This document shows positions 53,004-62,255 of a stretch of 64,000 bases of DNA, one piece after another (the stretch's first letter is position 1; each line of letters begins with the position of its first letter). Where the stretch lies: NCBI GenBank assembly GCA_032358255.1, contig JAULBX010014425.1, positions 1 to 64,000 on the forward strand, in the 5' to 3' direction. Position numbers and translations under genes: made by a program. The DNA comes from Heterotrichella gracilis (lineage: Eukaryota; Sar; Xanthophyceae; Tribonematales; Xanthonemataceae). The notes under the pieces are model-generated. The model saw only the letters and a list, made by a program, of their open reading frames with translations, was not told the origin of the DNA and ran no database searches.

Positions 53004-55301
53004 TTGAAAAAAACCATAAATACTCTAATTTTTTTACTCTTTTTACTTACAAATGGCCCTCTAAAAGCTCAAAAAATTGGTTTGGTTTTAAGTGGCGGCG
53101 GCGCCAGTGGCCTTTCTCATATTGGTGTTTTAAGGGCTTTAGAAGAAAATGGCATTCCTGTTGATTATATTACGGGCACTTCTATTGGCAGTTTAATTGG
53201 AGCTTATTATGCTATCGGCTATTCGCCGAAAGAAATAGAGATTTTGGTTAAAACTACCTTTTTTCAGAGTATAACCAAAGGAGATCTGCCCGCCAAGTAT
53301 GAATACATGGTAAAAAAACGAGATGATTATGCATCTTGGCTCACATTTAAACTGGACTTCAGAGATCATTACCTTAAAAATTTACCTACCAATGTTATCA
53401 ATTCAATTCCTATAGATTATTATTTGATGGAAACATTTACCGGCGTATCTAATTCCGTAAATAATAATTTTGATAGTTTATTTGTTCCATACCGTTGTGT
53501 TGCTTCTGATGTTGAACACAAAAAATCTGTAATATTTAAAAAAGGAGATCTTCCAAGTTCAGTAAGAGCCAGCATGAGTTATCCTTTTTATTTGCGCCCA
53601 ATTCCGATTGATGGAAAATTGTTATTTGACGGTGGGTTGTATAATAATTTTCCAACCGATGTCATGTATAATGACTTCAATCCTGATTTTATTATTGGTT
53701 CAAATGTTGCCGAAAAAAATCTGCCACCCGATGATGATAATTTGTACATGCAGTTAAGGAATTTATTAATGAACCAAACTAATTTTGATCCTGTTTGCGA
53801 GAACGGTGTTTTAATTGAGCCGTGGAGCGACGTAAGCATTTTTAATTTTGATAACGCACAAAGATTGATAGATAGCGGATATTCGGCAACTTTAAGAGCA
53901 ATTCCACAAATAAAAAAACAAATTGAACGACAGGTATATGCAAAAGATCTTGAAGAAAAGCGTAACAGATTTAGAGGCTATCAAAAACTTGAAAATATTA
54001 CTTACGATAATTTAGAGGTGAATGGATACACAAAGAACCAGACAAAATTTATTTCGAAAAGTCTTTTTTACAAGAATAAACCATTTACAATTGATCAATT
54101 AAAAAAACGTTATTTCCGCTTAGCAGGTGATGATAAAATAAAAAATATTTTTCCAATCTCAACAATTGATTCTGTAACTAAAAAATATACTTTAAAATTA
54201 AACGGGAAAAAAGAAAAACCCTTTTATGTGGATGCTGGCGCCATACTATCCAACAGACCAATTAGTGAGGCTTTCATTGGTATACAGTACAATCGCTTAG
54301 GTAAAATAGGAACCAGTTTTTATGCCAATGGCTACTTGGGAAAATTATATTCAGGAACTCATTCGCACATACGTTTTGATTTTCCCGGGAAATATCCTTT
54401 TTACGTTGAACCTTCTTTTACCTACTCGCGTTGGGACTATTACAGTAGCAGCGTTCTCTTCTATGATTTTTTAACTCCTGCTTTTTTGATTCAGGAAGAT
54501 ACTTATGGAGAAGTAAAAATTGGCGTGCCTGTAGGAAATATTTCGCAGGCAAATTTTGCTGCTGGTTATACAGAATGGACCAATGAATATTATCAAAGCG
54601 ATGTGTTTACACGTTTGGATACAACAGACAAAACCTATTTTGACTACGGCTATTTACAAACGAACTATACTATAAATACTTTGAACCGAAAAATGTATGC
54701 TACTGAAGGAACCTTTTTAAATGTACGTGCACGTTACTTACAAGGTCGAGAAAGTCATTTGCCTGGCAATACAAGCATTGATACATCAACTTACAAAAAT
54801 GTAACACAGCCGGCCTGGTTACAATTAAAATTAACGGTTGATAAATATTTTAAAACAGCAAAAAGTTTTAAAGTCGGCATTTTTGGTGAGGCAGTTTATT
54901 CTACCCAAAGTTTTTTTAGTAATTATCAGGCAACTATTTTATCAACACCCGCGTTTAATCCAACTCCCGAGAGTCAAACCTTTTTTATTGATGCCTATCG
55001 TGCAAATAAATACCTAGCAAGTGGTTTAAAAATAATTGTAACGCCGATAAAAAACGTTGATATTCGTACAGAAGCATATTTATTTCAACCAATAGAATCT
55101 ATTTTAAAAACAAGTGATGGTGGCTCAAAATACAGTACACCGTTCTTGTATCGTTATTTTTCCGGACTCGCGGCAGCTGTGTATAACAGTCCTATTGGAC
55201 CAATTAGCCTTGGTGTAAATTATTATGACCAGAACGACAATTCATTCTCCTTTTTCTTCCACATAGGCTATATTATTTTTAACCGTAAGTCTATCGATTA
55301 A
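53004..55301 (+). CDS. Patatin-like phospholipase fused to outer-membrane barrel (type Vd-like)
   Basis: A 765-residue protein. It has a signal peptide (1-22, ending LKAQ) and a patatin domain with the oxyanion loop GGGASG (31-36), nucleophile Ser60 in GTSIG and catalytic Asp209 in DGGLYN. After it comes a POTRA-like segment (about 330-395) and then a beta-barrel (about 410-765) of the BamA/TamA surface-antigen type. This resembles PlpD, which presents a lipase by a barrel. The start is TTG at 53004. It diverges from oppB; its stop overlaps the convergent GT39 gene by 4 nt. Confidence 0.92.
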   Translation: MKKTINTLIFLLFLLTNGPLKAQKIGLVLSGGGASGLSHIGVLRALEENGIPVDYITGTSIGSLIGAYYAIGYSPKEIEILVKTTFFQSITKGDLPAKYEYMVKKRDDYASWLTFKLDFRDHYLKNLPTNVINSIPIDYYLMETFTGVSNSVNNNFDSLFVPYRCVASDVEHKKSVIFKKGDLPSSVRASMSYPFYLRPIPIDGKLLFDGGLYNNFPTDVMYNDFNPDFIIGSNVAEKNLPPDDDNLYMQLRNLLMNQTNFDPVCENGVLIEPWSDVSIFNFDNAQRLIDSGYSATLRAIPQIKKQIERQVYAKDLEEKRNRFRGYQKLENITYDNLEVNGYTKNQTKFISKSLFYKNKPFTIDQLKKRYFRLAGDDKIKNIFPISTIDSVTKKYTLKLNGKKEKPFYVDAGAILSNRPISEAFIGIQYNRLGKIGTSFYANGYLGKLYSGTHSHIRFDFPGKYPFYVEPSFTYSRWDYYSSSVLFYDFLTPAFLIQEDTYGEVKIGVPVGNISQANFAAGYTEWTNEYYQSDVFTRLDTTDKTYFDYGYLQTNYTINTLNRKMYATEGTFLNVRARYLQGRESHLPGNTSIDTSTYKNVTQPAWLQLKLTVDKYFKTAKSFKVGIFGEAVYSTQSFFSNYQATILSTPAFNPTPESQTFFIDAYRANKYLASGLKIIVTPIKNVDIRTEAYLFQPIESILKTSDGGSKYSTPFLYRYFSGLAAAVYNSPIGPISLGVNYYDQNDNSFSFFFHIGYIIFNRKSID

Positions 55302-56710
55302 TTTTTCTTTTTGTAGAGATCAAATTGCAAAGTAGGTAATTCAACTTTATTATAATTTAAAACGGTGCTGTCTTTTGCGTTTTTATCAATGATCCTGAAT
55401 TCATTATCCGGATGTTGCGGATCTATGCTAATGTTATGATACCTTATCAAATAACACTGTAACGGCCAGTCGTTCCATCGGTGTTCGGATATGCTTACAG
55501 CGGAAAATTCCGGGATAACTTTTCCAAATTCATGCACATCACTTATCATTTCAGCATCCCTACTTTTTTTTCCGATATTAGAAACTGAAAAAATAATAAC
55601 TGCACTAAACAAAAGAATTGAAAAAATAGTGATCCCATTTTTTGCCTTGCTGTTTAAAACCTTTTCAGACCAGACAGTCAATGGTTCAGAAATAACTAAA
55701 GCAAAACCAATTGCAAAAAATGGTAGTGAGGGAATAAAATAAAATCCTTTTTGCACCATTGTAAGCGCTAAAGGAACAACACCCGCAAAACCTATAAGTA
55801 TAAAAAATAATGCCAGCCTTTTCGTTTCATTTTGTAATTCAATCTTTTTTCTAAACATAAAAAACAAAATTGATGTAATCCCTACTGGCGGTAAAAGTTC
55901 GATAAATATTCTTCCTAAAATATAAAAATGAGATTCAACCGTTGGGTTCTCTCCTATTCTATGTAACACGCGTTTAATAAAATAATTTGCAAGACTTTCT
56001 TTTGCATCATCAAAACAAAGAAGAAGAGCGTAAATTAAAACCGGTACGAATAGCAAAATAAGTGACTGAAAAATTAACTGCTTTACGTTTATTTTTTTTA
56101 AACAAAGCCAATAAATGAATGGGGCTGCTACTGGAAAAAAACCCGGAATACCTTTTGAGAAGGTGGCTAAAAAAATAAATGTTCCCGAAAGAAATAAAAA
56201 CAAAAAAGAGTTTTCTTTAACTGATCTTAAATACAATAATAGGGAAGTCAAAATAAAAATGCCCATCGTGTTCTCTTGCATGTTATTGGTGAACGACCAA
56301 AAACAAACAGGTATGCTGATCCAAAGGATAAGAGGCAACCAGCCAAGCTGTGCGCTATTGGAGCTTTTGTTAATGTACTTCCACATTAAAACAATTAAAT
56401 AACAAGTTGTAAAAAGTGTAAGAAGAACATAAATTCTTTCGGTGTACATACCATTACCAAGTATCTTAAAAAAAATGGCTTGTATGCCAAAGATCAAAGG
56501 CGGGTGTTCATGAAAAGTTTGCAAACCACCAAAACCATACTTACTAAAAACAGGAAACCAAAAACTACCGATACCGTTTGCTAAATTTTTTGAAACGCAG
56601 GTGTAAAGCATACCATCCATGAACATACCATCCTGAATTAAAACAGGTAAGGTTAAGCCCAGTATCGCTGAAATAGAAATTAAGAAAAAAGGTAGTTGCT
56701 TATTGTACAC
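55298..56710 (-). CDS. Membrane glycosyltransferase, GT39/ArnT-like
   Basis: A 470-residue integral-membrane protein with about ten or eleven helices. The first loop has QDGMFMDGMLYTCVSKN and QTFHEHPPLIFGIQAIF, the acidic and His-containing periplasmic loop typical of the PMT/ArnT class, which use polyprenyl-phosphate sugars. The C-terminal soluble tail is short. The start is GTG at 56710. Acceptor (protein, lipid A or other glycan) is unknown. Confidence 0.85.
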   Translation of the reverse strand: MYNKQLPFFLISISAILGLTLPVLIQDGMFMDGMLYTCVSKNLANGIGSFWFPVFSKYGFGGLQTFHEHPPLIFGIQAIFFKILGNGMYTERIYVLLTLFTTCYLIVLMWKYINKSSNSAQLGWLPLILWISIPVCFWSFTNNMQENTMGIFILTSLLLYLRSVKENSFLFLFLSGTFIFLATFSKGIPGFFPVAAPFIYWLCLKKINVKQLIFQSLILLFVPVLIYALLLCFDDAKESLANYFIKRVLHRIGENPTVESHFYILGRIFIELLPPVGITSILFFMFRKKIELQNETKRLALFFILIGFAGVVPLALTMVQKGFYFIPSLPFFAIGFALVISEPLTVWSEKVLNSKAKNGITIFSILLFSAVIIFSVSNIGKKSRDAEMISDVHEFGKVIPEFSAVSISEHRWNDWPLQCYLIRYHNISIDPQHPDNEFRIIDKNAKDSTVLNYNKVELPTLQFDLYKKKN

Positions 56711-56762
56711 TTAAGTTCAATTATTTTAACTCATTAAATATACTTTATAATTGTTTCAAAAA

Positions 56763-56786
56763 AAAAGCCGCTCTTAAGCGGCTTTT
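56763..56786. terminator. Bidirectional intrinsic terminator
   Basis: AAAAGCCGCT, CTTA loop, AGCGGCTTTT, with A-tract before and T-tract after. It follows the DUF2795 gene on the minus strand and precedes the GT39 start. Confidence 0.88.
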
Positions 56787-56792
56787 GAATAT

Positions 56793-57014
56793 TTAAAACT
56801 CATCCTCGTTAAAAAAGAAATCATCTTTTGTCGGATAATCCGGCCAAATTTCTTCAATTGTTTCGTAGCTTTCTCCTTCGTCCTCCATCTCTTGTAAATT
56901 TTCTATCACTTCCATAGGCGAACCACTTCGCATCGCGAAATCAATCAATTCATCTTTTGTTGCAGGCCATGGTGCGTCTTCTAACCAACTCGCTAATTCT
57001 AATGTCCAATACAT
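56793..57014 (-). CDS. DUF2795 domain protein
   Basis: A 73-residue, very acidic protein: MYWTLELASWLEDAPWPATK, DELIDFAMRSGSPMEVIENL, then a Glu/Asp-rich tail with EEIWPDYPTKDDFFF. The WPATKDELIDFA pattern is the DUF2795 signature seen widely in Bacteroidota. Function unknown; short helical folds of this type occur with regulatory roles. Single gene with its own terminator. Confidence 0.88.
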   Translation of the reverse strand: MYWTLELASWLEDAPWPATKDELIDFAMRSGSPMEVIENLQEMEDEGESYETIEEIWPDYPTKDDFFFNEDEF

Positions 57015-57207
57015 GCTTTTATCTTTAAATTTTTACCGTTTTATTTTCATGCAAAGAAAATAATTTTTTGGTAAGAAGAAAGGATTATTTGTAAAAAAAT
57101 ATCTATTTCTTTAATTAACATAACTGTTTGTTTTTCAGATATTTACATTAAATAAAAATGAGCAAGCCTTTTTCTTAGTGGGGAATTTTGGTTTTTTTGG
57201 CCAAAAG

Positions 57208-60200
57208 CTATTCTTTTAAAAGCTTTTTATAAAATGCTTTGCCGTTTATTTCCACTTTTAAAAAATAAGTTCCTTGTTTTAAATTCAGATCAGAAACAAT
57301 GAATTTTTGTTCAATCTTACCACTTTCTTCTTTTAATTCAATTGCTTTCAGTTCTCTTCCCAAAACATCAATCAGTGTAATTCTAATTTTTGAATTTTCT
57401 GGATTCAACATTTTAAAACTTACCTGATTCGTAAAAGGATTTGGAAATACTTCCAAACTAATAAGATCTGAATTTTCTTTAATACCAACGGTTGAAGTTG
57501 TTGTGTCAACTTTTTGCCCATTACTACTTATAACATTGCTAAATAAGCCTGCTCCATTTTCCGATTTCACATTAAAATAATAAATAAAATTTTGCGTGAG
57601 GTTTAATGTATGCGCTGTAACTGAAGTTGCACCAAGGTTATTTGTCCATGGTTGAGTATTTGTTGCGCCGGGACTTGTGCCAATACTATACCAATATGCA
57701 AAAACAGAAGAATTCGTATCTGTTGAGTTTCCCCAATTTGCTCGTAAGGAATCGGTAGTATTAACTGTTGCTATATCTGCAGCCGGGCCATCATTTACAA
57801 ACTGAATATTAGTTGGTGGCGTCCAATCTACATTTACGTCATGAAAATAAATGGATGATAAATTTCCTGCAGTATCCTGACAAATAGATTTTATTTTTCC
57901 AGCAGGTTGTGTTGGACCCGGATTTAGGTACCGCATTTCATTTGCTAAACCTGTACCAACATTTACATTTACAGAGCCTGCTCTTGAACGATACACTTTT
58001 ATCTCGTCAATACTAAATTTGCTGTTACCGCTTCTGAAAGAAACATAACTACCATTAGCATACGGTGCATTGTCTGTCCAGCTTGCAATTAAACCATTGT
58101 TCCAATACACAGAGATCTTTCCGGTGATCCTGTCAAAAATAACTTTAATATCATACCATTGCCCGGCAGAAAATGTATGCGCCAAAGACACTTTAGGTGT
58201 GCCAATAACATCGCTAACAGTTTTATAAATTTCAACTTTTTGATCATCCAACCTGAACCAAACAAAATAAGAGTTGTTTCTATTTGGTAATGTCGGATTA
58301 TCGCAAGCAAAATGTAAACCAGCGCGACGAGTAGTTCCCGTTCCCTCAAACTTCGCTAAAAAATGATACATGTATCGGTTGCTTAATGATTGCGTAAGCG
58401 CAGCATAAATATTTGTATTACCTGCGGCCGGACTTGTCTCGTCTGTTTGCACCAAAGCATTTCCGGAGATACCCCAAATACCAACAGTCGACGTCCACTC
58501 AGGGTGAATGGCGTTATCAAAATTATCTGCTAAAAATCCTTTGGTATAATTGGCGCGCCATTCTGTTCCATTAAAATCAATTACCTGGTAATATCCCTTT
58601 TCTACGCCACTTCCCCCAACATTATCAACATCGGTTACAGACGCAGTAAATGCGGCAGTCTTCCAGGCGTTAGTAGTTGCCACTGTAGTTGTTGGTGCAA
58701 TATTATCAACCGGCGTTGCAACAACTGTTCCATTCATCACAAAATTTGCGGCCCAGCCGGCAGCTGTAGTAGCGCAATCGCTTCGGAACTCAACGAGCAC
58801 ACTATCATTAACAGACGTTACAGGTCCCGGATTTACTGTTCCCGAATATTGTCCTACCAAAGGAGAATTGATGGACCCACCATTATAAATGAACAAATGA
58901 TCGTAACCACTTTCTAAATTAAATGTCGTAAAACTTAAAGTAATATTTGTGGTTCCTGCTTTTGTAAATAACCAAAATTTGCGCTCATCATTACTATAAT
59001 TTGCCGCTGAACCTCCGCTGTCGTAAAATGCACCAGTTGCAGTTGTATAAGTAGCAGTAATAGAATATGTATTATTTATTATTTTATAATATTTTGCCCA
59101 GTTCCAATATTGTCCCGGGTCGTTATGGGTTTGGTTAGGGAACATCTGATGGCCTTTTACTTTTACGCAAGAGCCAAGTCCGCATTGCTGTGTAGTACCG
59201 TTACAACCCGGACCGTAAAATGTACGAAGCGGATTAATTGAATTATCGATGCATATATCTTTTACCAAAGCGCCTGATGAATTGTACATTGCATTAGTGT
59301 ACCAAGATGCATTATTGTTATACCCCTCATGCTCCAAGCCAACCGTGTATGGGTTCTCGCTACCAACATGCCAAGCCTTTGCAGACTCTAAAACCATTTG
59401 TGTTATTTGTCCGTCAGAACTTCTAATAACATAATGAGCAGATACACCAGCTGCACAATTTTGAAACCAGGAAATGCAACCCGCATAACTTCCTTCTACA
59501 TCATGAATAGTAACTGCAGAGATCTGTGTGCCGCTTCTGCTGCTGTAATTGCAGCTTCCTGCAGGAGTATAATTGGCAGAAGGATAATCGGGCGACATCA
59601 CATTAGAAGCAGATGTTAATTTATACGTTTCGCCATGCGAATTTGAAATGGAGTTTTTGTTTATAACAATACTTTTTGAACTTAGGATATTATAATTATC
59701 CCCAAATATTTTTGGCAGATCTATTTTATGATCAGGAAAATCGTACATATCCTGGAACTCAGAATTTGACAGGAACCAATATAACTGATACAAATGCGCG
59801 TTCAATGCGTAATTATTTTGAATATCGTCATCAACAGGTAACTCACTTAACTCGATCAAAATAGATTGAAATTTATTGAGGTCGGCAGAAAAAATGCTTT
59901 TTTGTACTTGTAAAGCATTAAACGCTTTTGCATATGCCAATATTGAACTTTCGGGTGAAGCAATAATCTCATTTTCGGAAATGCCCGAAAGTTGTGAAAC
60001 ACGGCCAAGATTATTTCGGAAATAGTTTTTACCATCCATTACCAAACCCATTACACCATATGTTCTTGGATAGCCAATACAACTTGGCTCTGTCGTATTA
60101 TCCAAATGATGAAAACGTGTTTGTGTAAAAGAAATCGCCTCTAAAATTCCTTTAGGAATAGAGGGATATAAAGCATAAGCTTTTTTAAACGAGCGCGAAA

Positions 60201-60279
60201 ATGGATTCTCAACCAAAAGATCGTTAGCGTTTGCAATTAAAAAAGTAAAAGAAATAAGTGCTGTAAATATCCTTCTCAT
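57208..60279 (-). CDS. T9SS-exported N-acetylmuramoyl-L-alanine amidase, multidomain
   Basis: A 1023-residue secreted enzyme. It has a signal peptide (1-18), then a helical lysozyme-like N-terminal domain (about 22-190: YPSIPKGILEAISFTQTRF, YGVMGLVMDG), an Ami_2 amidase domain (about 245-400: AVTIHDVEGSYAG, VGLEHEGYNN, THNDPGQYWNW as Zn ligands and acid), a CUB-like domain (about 405-520), a concanavalin-like domain (about 590-770), an Fn3-like part (about 820-920), and a T9SS type A sorting domain (about 945-1023: LEVFPNPFTNQVSF, GTYFLKVEING). The order suggests attack on foreign or own peptidoglycan outside the cell. The position matching the transglycosylase Glu is Gln. Confidence 0.9.
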   Translation of the reverse strand: MRRIFTALISFTFLIANANDLLVENPFSRSFKKAYALYPSIPKGILEAISFTQTRFHHLDNTTEPSCIGYPRTYGVMGLVMDGKNYFRNNLGRVSQLSGISENEIIASPESSILAYAKAFNALQVQKSIFSADLNKFQSILIELSELPVDDDIQNNYALNAHLYQLYWFLSNSEFQDMYDFPDHKIDLPKIFGDNYNILSSKSIVINKNSISNSHGETYKLTSASNVMSPDYPSANYTPAGSCNYSSRSGTQISAVTIHDVEGSYAGCISWFQNCAAGVSAHYVIRSSDGQITQMVLESAKAWHVGSENPYTVGLEHEGYNNNASWYTNAMYNSSGALVKDICIDNSINPLRTFYGPGCNGTTQQCGLGSCVKVKGHQMFPNQTHNDPGQYWNWAKYYKIINNTYSITATYTTATGAFYDSGGSAANYSNDERKFWLFTKAGTTNITLSFTTFNLESGYDHLFIYNGGSINSPLVGQYSGTVNPGPVTSVNDSVLVEFRSDCATTAAGWAANFVMNGTVVATPVDNIAPTTTVATTNAWKTAAFTASVTDVDNVGGSGVEKGYYQVIDFNGTEWRANYTKGFLADNFDNAIHPEWTSTVGIWGISGNALVQTDETSPAAGNTNIYAALTQSLSNRYMYHFLAKFEGTGTTRRAGLHFACDNPTLPNRNNSYFVWFRLDDQKVEIYKTVSDVIGTPKVSLAHTFSAGQWYDIKVIFDRITGKISVYWNNGLIASWTDNAPYANGSYVSFRSGNSKFSIDEIKVYRSRAGSVNVNVGTGLANEMRYLNPGPTQPAGKIKSICQDTAGNLSSIYFHDVNVDWTPPTNIQFVNDGPAADIATVNTTDSLRANWGNSTDTNSSVFAYWYSIGTSPGATNTQPWTNNLGATSVTAHTLNLTQNFIYYFNVKSENGAGLFSNVISSNGQKVDTTTSTVGIKENSDLISLEVFPNPFTNQVSFKMLNPENSKIRITLIDVLGRELKAIELKEESGKIEQKFIVSDLNLKQGTYFLKVEINGKAFYKKLLKE

Positions 60280-60319
60280 GAGCGTTTTTTTAGTGAGGTG
60301 AAGATAAAAAATTTAAGGC

Positions 60320-60327
60320 CAAATATA
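60320..60327 (-). promoter_or_regulatory. -7 element of amidase gene
   Basis: Minus strand TATATTTG, an exact -7 consensus, about 41 nt before the ATG. The -33 region lacks a clear TTTG at 19-20 nt. The rest of the 144-nt gap shows nothing else. Confidence 0.4.
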
Positions 60328-60423
60328 TCCGACAAATAATTAAAAATGAGAATGATTTTACTCTCAAAAAGCCCTGAAAGCCTTATTGGATATAGCCTAA
60401 ATCGATTTTAGAAATAATAATAA

Positions 60424-61200
60424 TTAGAAATTTAAAGTATAATTGGCCCTAAAGAGAATTCTCTTGTTCCATCTATTGAAAAAAAATCGATCACTAAGGT
60501 TTATATCAACTTTTACACCAAAAAGATGTTGACAATATTTCTTATCGAATAAAATCCCACTTCCAAACATTAATTGAAAATTAGTTTCAGCTGAAAACCT
60601 TTTTCCTTTGGTTTCGTTAATGTCAGATCTAAGTAATGTGTAAGTAGACGCTAGGCTATCTCTTTCATATTTATATGTCTGTGTGTAATTTTGATAAACG
60701 CCCTGTTTCACAGCGAAGCCTGAAAGTATAAGGAATTTCATTTTCTCGTTTTTAAAAGGCGAAAATAACTTAGTAAAATCAAGGTCTAAATTAATGAAGG
60801 AGGTCTTAACCGAATACGATTCAAAATAAAATTCTGTTACCCTACCTCCCGTTACATATGTATTTGTGGTGGGTGATGCAACATAATTAAACGGCTGATA
60901 ATTTGTGTTACTAAGGCTAAAATACGCTTCCTGAAAAATGTAGGAGATCTTTGGCGTAAAATAAAATTGATTTTTCACCCTAAAATTATAGCCAAAACCA
61001 ATTTTATAATGTGGAAATAATTTAACTGTTGGGGTGCGACCATATTCACTAAATGCATTGGCTCTAGGGTAAGGAGAAAGTCCAACATCAAAAAAAACAA
61101 CCTTCCTTTTTAATTTAAAAACCGAAGAGTCTTTAGTTTGGGCTAAAGTAAAGCCACTCAAGAATACTATACAAAACAAATATTTAAAAATCCGACTCAT
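60424..61200 (-). CDS. Outer-membrane beta-barrel-like protein, unknown
   Basis: A 258-residue protein with a signal peptide (1-20, ending LAQ). The rest alternates polar and aromatic or hydrophobic residues as in beta-barrels (FYFTPKISYIFQEAYFSL, YKIGFGYNFRVKNQ) and ends in a strand RILFRANYTLNF, with a C-terminal aromatic residue as BAM substrates have. I recognise no specific family. It precedes nothing else on its strand within 140 nt. Confidence 0.7.
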   Translation of the reverse strand: MSRIFKYLFCIVFLSGFTLAQTKDSSVFKLKRKVVFFDVGLSPYPRANAFSEYGRTPTVKLFPHYKIGFGYNFRVKNQFYFTPKISYIFQEAYFSLSNTNYQPFNYVASPTTNTYVTGGRVTEFYFESYSVKTSFINLDLDFTKLFSPFKNEKMKFLILSGFAVKQGVYQNYTQTYKYERDSLASTYTLLRSDINETKGKRFSAETNFQLMFGSGILFDKKYCQHLFGVKVDINLSDRFFFNRWNKRILFRANYTLNF

Positions 61201-61252
61201 TTAAAATTATTGTTTGATTTGTATAACGTAAATTATTTATCTTTTATTAAAG

Positions 61253-62254
61253 CTAATTATTCCTTTTAAAAAAATCTTCGAGCAGTTTTTTTGCCAAAGA
61301 AAAAGGTTGAATAGTTTGATCATTTTTATTTGTTTTTAACTCTTCAATGGCAGAATTAACTTTTGGATCGGAATAAAATTTTTGTTTTAGCTGCTCATCG
61401 ATTGTATTTAAAAAAAGGTCAAATTGTTGTTCTTTTCTTTTTTGGCTAAAGAAACCATTTGCAGTTGTAAAATTTTTATACTCTTCTATCATTTTAAATA
61501 CATCAACAATACCTTTATTCTCAGTACTTGAACAAACCAGTGTTTTTGGGATCCAGCCGCTATCCGATGCCTGAAATAAATGCATAGCATGAGCGTATTC
61601 TGCCCTTGCCATTTTCGCCTTTTCTAAATTTGATCCATCTGCTTTTGTAATTACAAGTGCGTCGGCCATTTCCATAATGCCACGCTTAATACCTTGTAGC
61701 TCATCGCCTGCTCCTGCTAACATCAATAATAAAAAGAAATCGGTTATTTTACTTACAGAAATTTCGCTTTGTCCAACACCCACTGTTTCGATAATAATAA
61801 AATTAAAACCAGCGGCTTCGCATAATAAAATTGTTTCGTAAGTTGATCTTGCAACACCACCCAAATTACCGCTACTTGGCGAAGGTCGAATAAAAACATC
61901 TTTTTTGGTAGACAATTCTTCCATCCTTGTTTTATCGCCCAAAATGCTTCCTTTGGTTTTATCACTTGATGGATCAATGGCTAGCACAGCTAGTTTATGT
62001 CCATATTTTAAAACTTCATTCCCAAAACTTTCTATGAACGTACTTTTACCAACACCCGGCACACCAGTAATTCCAAGCCTAAAAGAATTTCCGGTTTTTG
62101 AAACGATTCCATCGATTATTTTTTCAGCAAGTGCATGATGGGATTCATTTTGCGATTCAATAATAGTAATGGCCTTGCTTAAAATAGCGATATCACTTTT
62201 TAAAATCCCATCAATATAAAATTGAGCCGGTTGATTATGAAAAGGAGAAGCCAA
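61253..62254 (-). CDS. meaB: MeaB/ArgK-type G-protein chaperone of B12-dependent mutase
   Basis: GTPase that protects and reloads adenosylcobalamin-dependent methylmalonyl-CoA mutase. The 333 residues show Walker A TGVPGVGKSTFIES, VLAIDPSSDKTKGSILGDKTRM, ETVGVGQSE and the base motif ITKADGSN. TTG at 62254 begins two nt after the amn stop. No mutase gene is in the window. B12 uptake in the window (riboswitch operon) fits a B12-using metabolism. Confidence 0.94.
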   Translation of the reverse strand: MASPFHNQPAQFYIDGILKSDIAILSKAITIIESQNESHHALAEKIIDGIVSKTGNSFRLGITGVPGVGKSTFIESFGNEVLKYGHKLAVLAIDPSSDKTKGSILGDKTRMEELSTKKDVFIRPSPSSGNLGGVARSTYETILLCEAAGFNFIIIETVGVGQSEISVSKITDFFLLLMLAGAGDELQGIKRGIMEMADALVITKADGSNLEKAKMARAEYAHAMHLFQASDSGWIPKTLVCSSTENKGIVDVFKMIEEYKNFTTANGFFSQKRKEQQFDLFLNTIDEQLKQKFYSDPKVNSAIEELKTNKNDQTIQPFSLAKKLLEDFFKRNN

Positions 62255-62255
62255 A

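Noticed and set aside
60280-60423. 21-codon plus-strand frame in the gap before the amidase gene
   Set aside because: Too short, no start context and no composition signal; nothing supports coding.
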